The notes: a model not told the origin generated them from the sequence alone. Positions 37,532 to 47,674 are shown, counted from the first letter of the stretch. The stretch is 64,000 bases of DNA from Hormoscilla sp. GM7CHS1pb (GCA_014323675.1 JACONN010000003.1:248001-312000); one strand, 5' to 3'. Numbers and translations: made by a program.

Positions 37532-38666
37532 ATGGCTGAATTTAACAACGTCAACACAGAAGCAGAACTCTCCCAAGCGATTATCGCTTCCAGGAATAAC
37601 GGTGAGGCAGATAGCATTAACATCACGGGAGATATTACCCTGACGGGGTTGCTACCCTCGATCTCAGAGGACGTCCAGCTAACGATTTCAGGGGGCGAAA
37701 ACACCATTAGTGGCGACAACCAATACCGGCTGTTCTTTGTCAAAAGCGGTAAGGTCAATTTCGATCACCTGAACTTTAGCAACGGTCGGGCCCAGGGAGG
37801 CGATGGCGGCGGCGGGGGGGCAGGCATGGGCGGTGCCCTGTTTGTCTATAACGGGACGGTCCAGGTGACCCATAGCATTTTCGAGAATAATAGCGCCATT
37901 GGTGGCAATGGCGCCTTCAAAAGCAGGATAAAGGGTGGTAATGCTAATTTCGTCACTCCTATTCCTGCTAATAATGGCAGCGACGGCAGCTTGGGCGGCA
38001 ACGGCAGCTTCGGCGGCGACGGCGGCAACGGCAGCGACGGCGGCGGCGACGGCGGCTTTGGCGGCGGCGGCGGCGGCGGCAGCGACGGCAGCGACGGCGG
38101 CGACGGCGGCTTTGGCGGCGGCGGCGGCCGAGGCAGCGACGGCGGCGACGGCGGCTTTGGCGGCGGCGGCGGCTACGGCCGCGACGGCGGCGGCGACGGC
38201 GGCTACGGCGGCGGCAACGGCGGCCGCGACGGCAGCGGCGGCTTAAGCGGCGGCGGCGCGGGCATGGGCGGAGCCATATTCATCCGCTCGGGCTACCTCA
38301 GTGTTTCGGACAGCAGCTTTAAAAGCAATAGCGCTCGGGGTGGCACTGGCGCGAACAACGGCTTAGGTCTGAAGGGCGCCAACGGCTTAGGTCTGGGGGT
38401 GCCATTTTCGCCATGCACACCCTCACCAATAGCAACGGGAACAACCAGGGCATGCCCAACACCCTGCCGATCGTGAACCTCTCAAAGGTAACCTTCTCGG
38501 GCAATAACGCCGCTAATAGTGATAAAACCCCCACTCCCGAGTCAATCACCTGGGGCCAAAAGGTGAACAGTGACGACCTGTTCGGCAACATACTGGGCGG
38601 AAATGGACACGACTTCGTGGACGGCGGGGCCGGGAACGACTCTATCGTCGGCGGAGAGGGAAAAGA
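37532..38666 (+). pseudogene. RTX/glycine-rich surface protein, 5-prime part before the IS
   Basis: Starts MAEFNNVNTEAELSQAIIA, then beta-helix-like strands with NNSAIGGNG and an extremely Gly-rich region (GGDGGFGGGGGGGSDGSDGG). A one-G loss near 38396-38400 shifts the frame; in register it continues GGAIFAMHTLTNSNG and RTX repeats (GGNGHDFVDGGAGNDSIVGG). It is split at 38659-38666 by an IS. RTX repeats bind calcium and are usually exported by type I secretion. Confidence 0.8.
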
Positions 38667-40690
38667 GTAATTGCTCAAGATCTTGGTGGTGAAGGAATAT
38701 GGGTACTGCCGGTACTGCATAGTTACTCGGGCCATCGGACTGGAGTGAACAGCCCTTGTACTGCCTCGGAATGCCTAACAGGACAAGAGCAATTTTTGAG
38801 GAGCGAAAACTTCTCAAATGCTTACGGGGTGGGGGTTTTGACCTCGAAGTGGTGAGTCGGCAGCCGAGCGCCCGAATATGCAGTTGAGATGCGCGACAGC
38901 TGATTTTTTTCAAAATCCCGCGCCCAGGGTTGACAAATTCGATAAATAAGTAGTAAGTTGGAAGACATGACTAAGAATTGGCTTGCTGACCTCGACCAAG
39001 ACACAGAGAATCTCGACCCAAAAAGTCGGGAAGTTTTGCAGCGGTTACTCAATTACCTAGAAGACCTATACAGCCAAAACCTTGAATTGAAAGCTGACAA
39101 TCAACGATTGAGAGATGAAATAGCCGCGCTCAAAGGGCACAAGGGAAAACCTGACATCAAACCTCAAGCCAAAGCTGATACTTCTAAAGCTGATACTTCT
39201 GCGGAGGCCAAACCAGAGCAGCCCAATAGTCGAGAGCGAAAAAAGAAAAAACCGAAAACCCCCCCCCAGGAACGTCGCCAACTTATTCATATTGACAGAG
39301 AAGAGGTTATCAAACTGGCTCGGAGTAACTTGCCGTCAGATATCACCCATAGAGGCTACCGAGAAGTAACAATTCAAAATATTATATTTAAAACAGACAC
39401 GGTTATTTATCGACTAGAAAGACTCTATTCACCTAGTACGGAGAAATTTTACGAAGCCCAGTTGCCGCAAGGATTAAAAGGCAAATCTTACGGGAGTGAA
39501 CTCGAAGCATTTGTTCTCACTTTGTATTATCAGTTACGAGTGCCAGAAGAAAAGATTCTTAAATTGTTGCCGTCTCAGGGAATAGTAATCTCGGCGGGAA
39601 AAATATCTAACTTAATAACTCGGCAATATTTAAGAGAATTTACTGAAGAACGAAATGCTATTTTAGAAGCGGGACTGGGCAGTACCAGTTATCACCAAAT
39701 TGATGATACGGGGATGCGGGTTAATGGGAAAAATTGCTATGTATTCACACTCTGCAATCCTTACTATAGCAGTTTTTTTACCAGAGAGCGCAAAAACTCT
39801 GAAACAGTTCTCCAAATGTTAAACGAATTGCAGTTGGATCCAACTGAATTAGCAGTTGTTCAATCAGATGATTTAGTTGACAGTATTTTGCCTGACAAGA
39901 AGAAAAAGCAGCTCGGGGACTACATAGATATTTTGGTGGCTGATGACGCGGGACAATTTCACAACCAGACGAACCATCGTAGTTTATGCTGGATTCATGA
40001 AGGACGACACTACGAAAAGCTGACTCCTCTGGTTCCCTCTCATCAAAAAAGCCTGGCACAATTTCTCTCTTATTTTTGGATTTACTATTATCAACTCAAA
40101 GCCTATCAACAGCAAAGCACAGAAGAGCAGCGACAACAAAAACTGTTGCTTGAAACCGAATTTGACAAATTGTTTTCCCGTCAAACCGGATACAGTGCTT
40201 TAGATCATAGAATTGATTTAACAAAACAGAAGAAGCCTTATTTACTATTAGTTCTAGATTTTCCTGAAGTTCCTCTTGACAATAATGAGGCAGAGCGGAC
40301 AGTCCGGGAGTATGTGATTAAGCGCAAAATCTCCAATGGAACCCGCACTCTACAGGGGACTCAGGCGTGGGAAGTGTTTTTGGCTCTGGTTGACACCTGC
40401 CGCAAAAACGGAGTGAATTTTTATTCGTACATTAAGGATCGAATTTCCAAATCTTTCAAGATGCCAGCGTTGTCCACGCTAATTCAACAGATGCAGCCGC
40501 CAAAACCAACATAAACATAAACCATTGACTCCAAGTCTCGCTTGTGTAGTTTCCACCTAAGCACCAAGGGTGTTACAGCTCCTTGTTATAAAGGACAGAC
40601 TCATTAAGTGCGACATCAGCTCCTGTTTAAAAAGCTGCAGGAGCTACTCTCGTGTGGAAATCACTCCCCACCAACATATTGAGCAACTTC
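38667..40690 (+). mobile_element. IS66-family insertion sequence
   Basis: 2024 bp. Left end GTAATTGCTCAAGATCTTGG and the inverse of the right end GAAGTTGCTCAATATGTTGG match over about 20 positions. The target GGAAAAGA is duplicated on both sides (38659-38666 and 40691-40698), the 8-bp duplication typical of IS66. It encodes one transposase and no TnpA/TnpB accessory genes. It interrupts the RTX gene. Confidence 0.93.
38967..40514 (+). CDS. IS66-like DDE transposase
   Basis: 515 residues from ATG 38967 (MTKNWLADLDQDTENLDPKS). A coiled-coil and basic N-terminus precedes the DDE core: DDTGM (first Asp), VADDAGQF (second) and the Glu in PLDNNEAERTVREYVIKRKI. Complete. It lies between the inverted ends; transposition is plausibly recent because the target copy is intact. 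Confidence 0.93.
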   Translation: MTKNWLADLDQDTENLDPKSREVLQRLLNYLEDLYSQNLELKADNQRLRDEIAALKGHKGKPDIKPQAKADTSKADTSAEAKPEQPNSRERKKKKPKTPPQERRQLIHIDREEVIKLARSNLPSDITHRGYREVTIQNIIFKTDTVIYRLERLYSPSTEKFYEAQLPQGLKGKSYGSELEAFVLTLYYQLRVPEEKILKLLPSQGIVISAGKISNLITRQYLREFTEERNAILEAGLGSTSYHQIDDTGMRVNGKNCYVFTLCNPYYSSFFTRERKNSETVLQMLNELQLDPTELAVVQSDDLVDSILPDKKKKQLGDYIDILVADDAGQFHNQTNHRSLCWIHEGRHYEKLTPLVPSHQKSLAQFLSYFWIYYYQLKAYQQQSTEEQRQQKLLLETEFDKLFSRQTGYSALDHRIDLTKQKKPYLLLVLDFPEVPLDNNEAERTVREYVIKRKISNGTRTLQGTQAWEVFLALVDTCRKNGVNFYSYIKDRISKSFKMPALSTLIQQMQPPKPT

Positions 40691-41430
40691 GGAAAAGATA
40701 CCATACTGGGCGGAAATGGACACGACTTCGTGGACGGCGGGGCCGGGAACGACTCTATCGTCGGCGGAGAGGGAAAAGATACCATACTGGGCGGAAATGG
40801 ACACGACTTCGTGGACGGCGGGCCGGGAACGACTCTATCGTCGGCGGAGAGGGAAAAGATACCATACTGGGCGGAAATGGACACGACTTCGTGGACGGCG
40901 GGGCCGGGAACGACTCTATCGTCGGCGGAGAGGGAGAAGATACCCTACTGGGCGGAAATGGAAACGACTCTATTTACGGAGAGGGAGACGACCTCATCTA
41001 TGGCGGTTTGGGGGACGACTACATAGTACCGGGCGTCGGTTCTTCTACTGTGTCAGGTGGTGTCGGGAACGATGTGTATGAATTGACGGCGCGGCGGGTC
41101 GGGGAGTCTCTCATCACCATCACAGACTTCCAGGTTGGGAAGGACCAAATTAAGATAGCAGATGAACAGCAGTTTCTTGATGATGCAGTTGACGAATACT
41201 TTAAGTCGCAACCGGTGGCTCAGTGGGGGTTGGTCAATCATCAGTACAGGGTGTTGGAGATACGGAGTGAAAAACTGGCGGTCCATTGGAGTTCAAAGGT
41301 CTGGGTGATAGGATCTGTAGAGCGACCGGATGGTCACGTTAAGATTGAGAATGATGAAAAGCGGGCTATGTGGCTGATCGGAAAATCCGCGTTAGCTAAC
41401 GTGCCTGGCGTGGAAGATGGTTTGATTTGA
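40691..41430 (+). pseudogene. RTX/glycine-rich surface protein, 3-prime part after the IS
   Basis: Continues the RTX repeats in 81-bp units (DTILGGNGHDFVDGG + GNDSIVGGEGK). A single G loss in GGCGGGCC (about 40818-40823, compare GGCGGGGCC in the neighbour units) shifts the frame. Then NGNDSIYGEGDDLIYGGLGD, a C-terminal domain ITDFQVGKDQIKIADEQQF and LIGKSALANV. The end fits type I secretion substrates. Confidence 0.8.
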
Positions 41431-41475
41431 CTTCTCTTACCATATAGTTGAGAAAGAGAAGGAAGCGAGACGTTC

Positions 41476-41526
41476 TTGACCAATTATTCACCAAGTTGGA
41501 CAATTGGTCAAGTTTTTTCTTTTTTC
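41476..41526 (+). terminator. Rho-independent terminator of the RTX gene
   Basis: TTGACCAATT pairs with AATTGGTCAA over a 16-nt loop and is followed by GTTTTTTCTTTTTT. Typical. Confidence 0.88.
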
Positions 41527-41694
41527 CATTATGAGATACCTGTCAGCCCCCCATTTCCCAGCAGGTATCGGGTTCTCCACATGAGTAAGAGCAGAATATT
41601 GAGAAAAATTACTATCATCCAGAGCTAAAAGCTCCATTAGCACTTCCCTAACGGCTATCGGACAATTCTATCCCTTGTTTGACTCGCAACGAGG

Positions 41695-42066
41695 CTAATA
41701 GAACTTTTCCAGAGCAACTTCATAGGCGTAACTATTAGCACGGACAAAATCGAGGGCCGCCGTCACAATATCGTCAAGATCGAGAGTTTGCGCCCTCTGG
41801 ACCCAAGGCAAAAGCATCTGCCCTCTTGATTCTTGCTGAGGCTTAAGTTTGAGAATTTTTGGCAATAAATTGCAGCCCCAATGGGAACGGCGATCGGACT
41901 TGGCCCGGGGTTTATACCGGCTACAAAAGCTTTTATATTTTTCAGCACAACCATCTAAATTATCAGCAAGTTCTAAGAACGCTGGATGCCATTGGGTCAA
42001 TCCATCATCGGTCAATCTTGCATAGGATCCATAATTAGAAAAGTCATAGAAAAAACCTTGTTGCAT
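41695..42066 (-). pseudogene. Transposase C-terminal fragment
   Basis: 123 residues from ATG 42066; the frame continues upstream (SYPYANPKTAG) without a start. GFFYDFSNYGSYARLTDDGL, TQWHPAFLELADNLDGCAEK and HWGCNLLPKIL are shared by cyanobacterial REP-associated-type transposases as far as I recall. The catalytic HUH part is absent, so it is a fragment. Confidence 0.55.
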
Positions 42067-42271
42067 CCCAGCAGTTTTAGGATTGGCGTATGGATAACTA
42101 CACTGGTTCCGAAAGGGAGAGTTGGAAAGTGATTTCCAGCTCTCCCCCTAATATCCTTGTATGAGTCGTAATGTACAACCGGTGAAATCAGGCGCTCTAC
42201 ACCGGCCCCAAAAGGGGAAGCGGTTAGGGCTAATGCAACGAACTGCGGGCTTATAGAGGAGACCTAAGTAC

Positions 42272-42296
42272 CGCTGCGCGCACGCTACGCGATCGG
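42272..42296. repeat. 25-bp dispersed repeat also found in pth
   Basis: CTGCGCGCACGCTACGCGAT with flanking CG and CGG; identical to 20793-20817 inside pth. A related form disrupts the lyase gene at about 42586-42610. Confidence 0.85.
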
Positions 42297-42360
42297 GCCC
42301 TATTTCGATCATTTGATTAATCAGCTCAGACAGTTCCAGACAGCATAAAATAGGAAGATA

Positions 42361-42932
42361 ATGTCGAAATTTCAATACTTCTTTGATTGTTGTGTCGGCA
42401 AGTGGCAGACAGAACGGACATACCATTATCTGCGAGATCGGGAAGTAGAGCGATCGCGCACCAAATTTAACATCGAAGCGTTGCCGACTGCGGGTAAGGT
42501 GAAAGTGTTAGAAGAGAATAAACAGGATCTCAAGAAGAACATTGAAAACCTGTGCGGATATCATCTGAATTTTGATACAGTTTCCGATCGCGCAGCGTGG
42601 CGCCAGCCATAAAGGGCGATCGGGTATCCCAGTCACTGAATATGCTATTCGTGCCGACTCGGGAAACAGAACAGATAGTAGAAGGAGATTATTTGCGCGA
42701 TCGGGCTTATGAAGAAGCCAAACCAACAGTAGCGCATTTTCGCTTCGACAGTAGCAACCTAGAACTATTAATGACCACTTACTATAGCCGGGTTGTATCC
42801 GTGGATTCGATTACACTGATTAATCCCAACTTACGAATCCGCAAGATTCTCAACTACCAGCGTCCTCCAGAAGGTCAACCTCTAGAGAAGCTAGTGCTAG
42901 TCGGTTTTGGCGTAGAACAGAAAATCATCTAG
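42361..42932 (+). pseudogene. CpcS-family phycobiliprotein lyase broken by a repeat insertion
   Basis: MSKFQYFFDCCVGKWQTERT begins a CpcS/CpcU-type lyase. After NFDTVS a segment (about 42586-42610, GATCGCGCAGCGTGGCGCC) disrupts the frame; it resumes as KGDRVSQSLNMLFVPTRE, LLMTTYYSRVVSVDSITL, RIRKILNYQRPPEGQPLEKL, VLVGFGVEQK. The shift of +2 matches an insertion of length 3n+2. CpcS lyases attach bilins to Cys82-type sites. Confidence 0.85.
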
Positions 42933-42972
42933 GGTGAATCTGGCGTGCAAGCTTCTCGATCGATTGAAAATT

Positions 42973-43053
42973 GAAAAGGGATAATTGAAAATTTAGAATT
43001 GAAAATTTAGAATCGCTCCATTTCCTCTTAGCAATTCTCAATTATCCCTTTTC
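42973..43053. repeat. Long inverted repeat GAAAAGGGATAATTGA
   Basis: GAAAAGGGATAATTGA (42973-42988) and TCAATTATCCCTTTTC (43038-43053) are perfect inverse copies separated by about 49 bp. It lies between the lyase gene and cpeC. The remainder of 42933-43514 shows no gene; a weak TTGACT-like -35 sits near 43107. Confidence 0.7.
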
Positions 43054-43514
43054 ATTCGCAATTACCCGTGAGAGGCTCCCATCCCACACTGGGGCTATTA
43101 ACATTTGACTTTTGCAATAAATTCTCAATTAGTTTAATGTAAAAAAAGCATGCATTGAGATGCTCCCATCATCTAGTAGTAGTTGCCAGTCTCGCTCGGG
43201 ACCGGTAACTATCCCATACTACGCCAGATCGGGAGCGTAGTTGACTCGGAACCCAGAATTGGCCCCTGATGGGAATTCTGAGAGATTTCCCGTAGATGAT
43301 TACATTATGTTAAGAAAATTAATAAATCTTAATGAACGAGGTGGTAGAAGCAATGTATAAAGAGAAGGCAAGGGTATAAAGGCTGAAAAGATTTAGCTTT
43401 GTATACCAGAGAACAGAATGGTAAATTGGTGGAGAGGGCGGTAGTTTAAGTTTGTTAACATCAACAGCCCCCCATTCTCAGAAAAAGTCAAGTAGTTGCG
43501 ACCCAGGAGAGAGT

Positions 43515-44387
43515 ATGGTATTTGGACCGGCATCGGAATTAGGTGTGGCCCTGTTTGAGGACACAGAACCAGTAGAGCTGTGGCCAGGGCGCTCTGAGGA
43601 AGAAGTGGAAACGGTGATTCGGGCAGTGTACCGGCAGGTGTTGGGAAATGCCTACGTGATGGACAGCGAACGGCTGACGGTAGAAGAGTCGCAGCTGAAA
43701 CTGGGCGAAATCAGCGTGCGTGAGTTCGTGCGTCAAGTAGCGACATCGGATCTGTACCGTTCTCGGTTTTTCGACAGCTGCCCCCGCTATCGGGCAACGG
43801 AGTTGAACTTCAAGCATATTCTCGGTCGGGCCCCCAATAGCTACGAAGAGATGAAAGCACACAGCGCGATCTTGGATGCAGCAGGTTTTGAGGCAGACAT
43901 TGATTCCTATCTGGATAGCGATGAATATCAAGATGTGTTTGGGGAAAACATAGTACCGTTTTATCGGGGCTATAAAACCCAAACTGGTAAGAATATGGTT
44001 GGGTTTACCCATATGTTCCAACTCTTGCGCGGTGCTTCCAGCAGCGACCTGAAAGGGAATTTGTCTGGAAAAGAACCACGGTTGAATAAGTACGTGATTC
44101 AAGGCATACCCACGGCTGTAATTCCGCCTTCGGGAGCATCGGATGGTTGGTCTTTCCAAGATCCAACTCTGGGGGCGCGGACTCGACATGGCGCTGGAGC
44201 AACTTCCGAAGGCAAGGTATACCGCGTGGAAGTCACTGGCTATAGCTCGCCAGGGGCAGTCAATCGCGTCTCGAAATTCCGGCGCAGTAACAAGGTGTAT
44301 CTGGTGCCCTTCGATCAGCTGTCGAAAGAGTACCAGCGGATTCACAAACAGGGCGGCAAGATTGCCAGTATCACTGTTGTTAACTAG
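43515..44387 (+). CDS. cpeC: Phycoerythrin rod linker CpeC
   Basis: 290 residues from ATG 43515 (GAGAGAGT upstream). PBS linker domain (pfam00427) at about 20-180: EPVELWPGRSEEEVETVIRA, YRQVLGNAYVMDSERL, CPRYRATELNFKHILGRAP. C-terminal CpcD-like domain (KVYRVEVTGYSSPG, KQGGKIASITVV). It joins phycoerythrin hexamers in rods. First gene of a likely cpeCDESTR operon. Frame intact. Confidence 0.93.
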   Translation: MVFGPASELGVALFEDTEPVELWPGRSEEEVETVIRAVYRQVLGNAYVMDSERLTVEESQLKLGEISVREFVRQVATSDLYRSRFFDSCPRYRATELNFKHILGRAPNSYEEMKAHSAILDAAGFEADIDSYLDSDEYQDVFGENIVPFYRGYKTQTGKNMVGFTHMFQLLRGASSSDLKGNLSGKEPRLNKYVIQGIPTAVIPPSGASDGWSFQDPTLGARTRHGAGATSEGKVYRVEVTGYSSPGAVNRVSKFRRSNKVYLVPFDQLSKEYQRIHKQGGKIASITVVN

Positions 44388-44405
44388 GATCCCGAGCGAA
44401 AAAAA

Positions 44406-44455
44406 TTCCCCCGTAGCAAGCGAGTATATGGCGATCGCAATAGAAAACGGGGGAA
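44406..44455 (+). terminator. Stem-loop between cpeC and cpeD
   Basis: TTCCCCCGT (44406-44414) pairs with ACGGGGGAA (44447-44455). No T tract. It could stabilise or attenuate transcripts to give excess CpeC. Confidence 0.7.
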
Positions 44456-44488
44456 AGATAAAAGTGGTTTAGAAGAAGGAATTTAAAA

Positions 44489-45239
44489 ATGGAAAAAATG
44501 GAACTATGGCCCACAAGCGGTTCTGAAGAAGTGCAGACCACAATCAGGGCAGTTTACCGACAGGTGTTGGGAAACCCCCACGTGATGGATAGCGAACGAC
44601 TGGTAACGGCAGAATCGCAATTGTCCGATCGCAGCATGACGGTGCGGGAATTTGTCCGGGCGGTAGCAAAGTCTGATTTCTATCGCAGCCGGTATTTTTG
44701 AAAGCTGTGCGCCCTACCGGTTCGTGGAGCTGAACTTCAAGCATTTGCTGGGACGGGCCCCATTGTCACAAGCAGAACTGTCGGAGCATATTCAGCTATG
44801 CATTAATTCGGGCTACGATGCGGAAATAGACTCCTATATCGATAGCACAGAATACTACAGCAACTATGGTGAAAATATAGTGCCGTACTATCGTGGTTCG
44901 AGCACTCAGGTGGGGCAAAAGCAAGTTGGCTATAACCGCACTCGGTCTTTGGTGAGGGGTTGGGCAGAAATTGATAGCGCCACGGAATCATCTATTTTGG
45001 TAGAAGCAGTGGCAACTAATGGTACGACGGAAATCCCGTTGCAGCCAAGTGGTCGCATAGCAGCTTATGCAGATGCCACGGAAAAGATGTTCAAAATTGT
45101 GGTGAAGGGGGCTAAATTTAACGGGCCTCGCCGTCGCAGCACAACGGAATATATTGTGCCGGGCAGCAGGATGTCGCCGCAAATTCAGCGGATAAATCGC
45201 ACGACGGGCACAATTGTCAGCATCACAGAATTGGCGTAA
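44489..45239 (+). pseudogene. cpeD: Phycoerythrin rod linker CpeD, frameshifted
   Basis: PBS linker domain plus CpcD domain, about 249 residues. After YRSRYF an extra T in TTTTT (44695-44699) makes a TGA; restoring gives ESCAPYRFVELNFKHLLGRA and GRIAAYADATEKMFKIVVKG, with ITELA at the end. Start MEKMELWPTSG. Second gene of the operon, 100 bp after cpeC. Confidence 0.88.
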
Positions 45240-45246
45240 AATTGGT

Positions 45247-45272
45247 GGGACTAGAAAAAGAATCCTAGTCCC
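45247..45272 (+). terminator. Stem-loop between cpeD and cpeE
   Basis: GGGACTAG and CTAGTCCC form an 8-bp stem after cpeD. No T tract; probably processing or attenuation. Confidence 0.65.
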
Positions 45273-45323
45273 GCAAAAGGTTGGTTAAATTAAGGTAAAG
45301 TATTGAAGGCAGGAGAAAAGTGA

Positions 45324-46089
45324 ATGTCTCTATGGGCTGTTGAAAATCCCCCGCTCGAACTGCGACCAAATGCAACAGAAGATGATTTGCAAACGGTGAT
45401 CAGGGCCGTATACAGGCAGGTGTTGGGAAATGAGTACTTGATGGACAGCGATCGCCTGACGACGGCAGAATCATTGCTGCGGAATGGCGACATCACGGTA
45501 CGGCAATTTGTCAATATGGTGGCGAAATCGGAACTGTATCAAAAACTGTTCTTTCAATCGAGTTATCAGTACCGTTTCATTGAAATAAACTGCAAGAATT
45601 TGTTGGGTCGTGCGCCCCGGGACCAGGCAGAAATATCGGCACATGTTCAGCTATACTCGGAAAAGGGGTATGAGGCGGAAATAGATTCCTATATCGACAG
45701 CGAGGAGTATATTGAGAACTTGGGGAGAACACTGTTCCTTACCCGCGCTCAATTAAGACTCAGACGGGAATAGCAAATGTTTGGCTTTAACCGCATGTTC
45801 GCCTTGTTGGATGGTTTTGCTAGCAATGACAGTGATAAAAAGGCGAAGCTAATTACCTCCTTGGGTGCTAACCTGTCTCCGGCGATCGCTGAACCGGCGG
45901 TTGGCAATGGGGGAACATATAGCAACAGGGGCAAAACGCTTCCGGATCGCAGTGACAAAGGTGGGAAGGACTCCTATCTATAAGCGGAGCAACTTCGTAT
46001 ATGAGGTGGGCTACGAGCAGATGTCTCAGCAAATTCAGAGCATCCACAAAATGGGCGGCAAGATCGTGAAGATCTCTGAAGTTGCCTAG
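45324..46089 (+). pseudogene. cpeE: Phycoerythrin rod linker CpeE, multiple frameshifts
   Basis: About 254 residues if restored. [36 protein letters not shown] and [15 protein letters not shown] show the linker domain. Lesions: one base lost in TTGGGG (45720-45725), one T gained (45780-45782), one A gained (about 45933-45936). In register it continues VGFNRMFALLDGFASND, RFRIAVTKVGRT, IHKMGGKIVKISEV. Third operon gene. Start ATG 45324, AGGAGAAAAG upstream. Confidence 0.85.
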
Positions 46090-46100
46090 AAGGTCGGCAA

Positions 46101-46148
46101 AGAAACCGGGTTTCTCTAGTATAAAAGGAGCAGGAGAAACCCGGTTTT
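46101..46148. repeat. AAACCGGGTTTC inverted pair
   Basis: AGAAACCGGGTTTCTC and GAGAAACCCGGTTTT are inverse copies, giving a long hairpin just after cpeE. Same dispersed family as at 6597. Confidence 0.75.
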
Positions 46149-46203
46149 ACGCTTGCTACTTGACAGATGAGAACAGGGGTGGGCATTTCCCACAAACAGG
46201 CAG

Positions 46204-46458
46204 GTGGGGCGACGAAAAACAAAATCGGAAACAGAGGTATCGGAAACAGAGGTATCGGAAGAGGTATCGGAAACAGAGGTATCGGAAGAGGTATCGGAAA
46301 CATCAACAACAAAAGCAAGTAATGATACTATTGTGGCGGAGATGACAGAGGTAAAGCCTGTCAGAAGCAAACGCAAATCAGTTGAAGCGAAGAAAAAAAG
46401 CACGACAAAGACGAGCAAGTCGAAGAAATTGAAGCGGAAACCGAAATCCGAGAAATAA
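46204..46458 (+). CDS. Small charged low-complexity protein between cpeE and cpeS
   Basis: 84 residues from GTG 46204. The first half repeats EVSETEVSEEVSE; the second is Lys/Ser-rich (KPVRSKRKSVEAKKKSTTKT). Its TAA is directly followed by the cpeS ATG, implying coupled translation. It is not in known cpe operons as I recall. The repeat in DNA (GGAAACAGAGGTATC) can vary. Coding status is supported by the junction but unproven. Confidence 0.5.
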   Translation: MGRRKTKSETEVSETEVSEEVSETEVSEEVSETSTTKASNDTIVAEMTEVKPVRSKRKSVEAKKKSTTKTSKSKKLKRKPKSEK

Positions 46459-46992
46459 TGGATATTGGGGAATTTGTTAAACTTTCGATCGGACGTTGGA
46501 AATCGCAGCGCAGCGGTCATAATTTGGCATTTTAGCCATTTTGAAGAAGTGATCTCGACTATTGATATAGTATCATTGGCAGGGTCGGATAGCTCTGTAA
46601 TAGATCTGTGTAAGTCCGCAGAGATAGATCCAGCAGCGGCAATTAGCCCCTTTGCCATGAGTTGGGAAGGCCAATCGGATTGGGATGAAGAGGAAACGAT
46701 GGCAGGTAGCTGCGTTCTGGTGCCAATCCCCGATCGGGATAAGCCTCATCAGGGGAAATTACTGCGATCTCAGGGATATGCGGAAACGATCGCGGCAGTA
46801 GGAGATTACTATTTTACCTCGGATGGCACTTTCGTCCTGCTGACCGAGTACGATCGGGCAGCAGCAGAGGAGAGGATATGGTTTGCGACAGATAATCTCA
46901 GATTTAGAGTTTCTCTAATCAAAACCAGTGATGGCAAAGGCGTGGTAACGGCTTCTTTTGCCTCAGAAATACGCTCGTTGTCGGGAAATTAA
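46459..46992 (+). pseudogene. cpeS: Phycoerythrin lyase CpeS, frameshifted
   Basis: ATG 46459 begins MDIGEFVKLSIGRWKSQRSG HNLAF; one extra T in TTTT (46530-46533) breaks it. In register: SHFEEVISTIDIVSLAGSD, MAGSCVLVPIPD, WFATDNLRFRVSL. About 177 residues, a lipocalin-like CpeS/CpcS fold that attaches phycoerythrobilin at Cys82-type sites. Fourth gene. Confidence 0.88.
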
Positions 46993-47020
46993 CTAAAGAA
47001 AAACTGATTCGGGAAGAAAA

Positions 47021-47656
47021 ATGGCGATCGCAGAGGAGAAGAAGAGCAAGATAGAAGAGGAGATGAAGACGCTAGCTTGTTGGATGGCGGGAGATTTTAG
47101 TAACGAAAAACAGGCGTTGGAAAATCCGACAAAATATGCTCATATTCATGTATTTTGGCGACCATTACCATATGAGTTTTTTGAGGGAATCGGATTTTAT
47201 TCAGAGCAAGTTTATGACTACGACCTCTGGAGACCATACCGTCAGGGAGTCCATCGTCTAGTAGCTCATCGCGATGGTATTTATATAGAAAACTACGGCC
47301 TGAAAGACCCGGTACTATATGTGGGTGCAGCAAGGGAGTTAGATATTCTGAAAACGATTACGCCAGATGAGATTAAACGTCGGCAGAATTGTAGCATGAT
47401 TTTCTGGCGGGAAGGAGAAATGTTTCGGGGTGCTGTGGAGGGCAAAAATTGTTTGATAAATAGAAATGGCTGCCAAACATATTTGGTGAGTAAGGTGGAA
47501 TTGACGGCCAAGACTTGGGTGAGTTTAGATAAGGGTATGGATGTAAATACCCACGAGCAAGTATGGGGCTCGAAGGCAGGACCGCTAAGATTTGAGAAAC
47601 GGCAAAGTTTTGCTGAAGAAGTACCGCAGGTGGATGACTGTACTGTAATTGATTAG
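47021..47656 (+). CDS. cpeT: Phycoerythrin lyase CpeT
   Basis: 211 residues, CpcT/CpeT family: MKTLACWMAGDFSNEKQALE, HIHVFWRPLP, QVYDYDLWRPYRQGVHRLV. CpeT attaches phycoerythrobilin to the Cys165-type beta site. Spacing of 29 bp after cpeS. Complete. ATG 47021. Confidence 0.92.
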   Translation: MAIAEEKKSKIEEEMKTLACWMAGDFSNEKQALENPTKYAHIHVFWRPLPYEFFEGIGFYSEQVYDYDLWRPYRQGVHRLVAHRDGIYIENYGLKDPVLYVGAARELDILKTITPDEIKRRQNCSMIFWREGEMFRGAVEGKNCLINRNGCQTYLVSKVELTAKTWVSLDKGMDVNTHEQVWGSKAGPLRFEKRQSFAEEVPQVDDCTVID

Positions 47657-47674
47657 CAGCAGTGGAAGGGAAAA

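Noticed and set aside
37935..38246. Ala-rich frame on the plus strand
   Set aside because: Alternative frame of the Gly-rich RTX gene; composition driven by GGC repeats.
42118..42260. Possible IS200/IS605 right end near the transposase fragment
   Set aside because: Only a short hairpin-rich stretch was seen; no matching left end or TnpB motif could be supported.
46116..46658. Minus-strand frame with many Ser/Asp repeats
   Set aside because: Antisense of the EVSE repeat protein and cpeS; a shadow.
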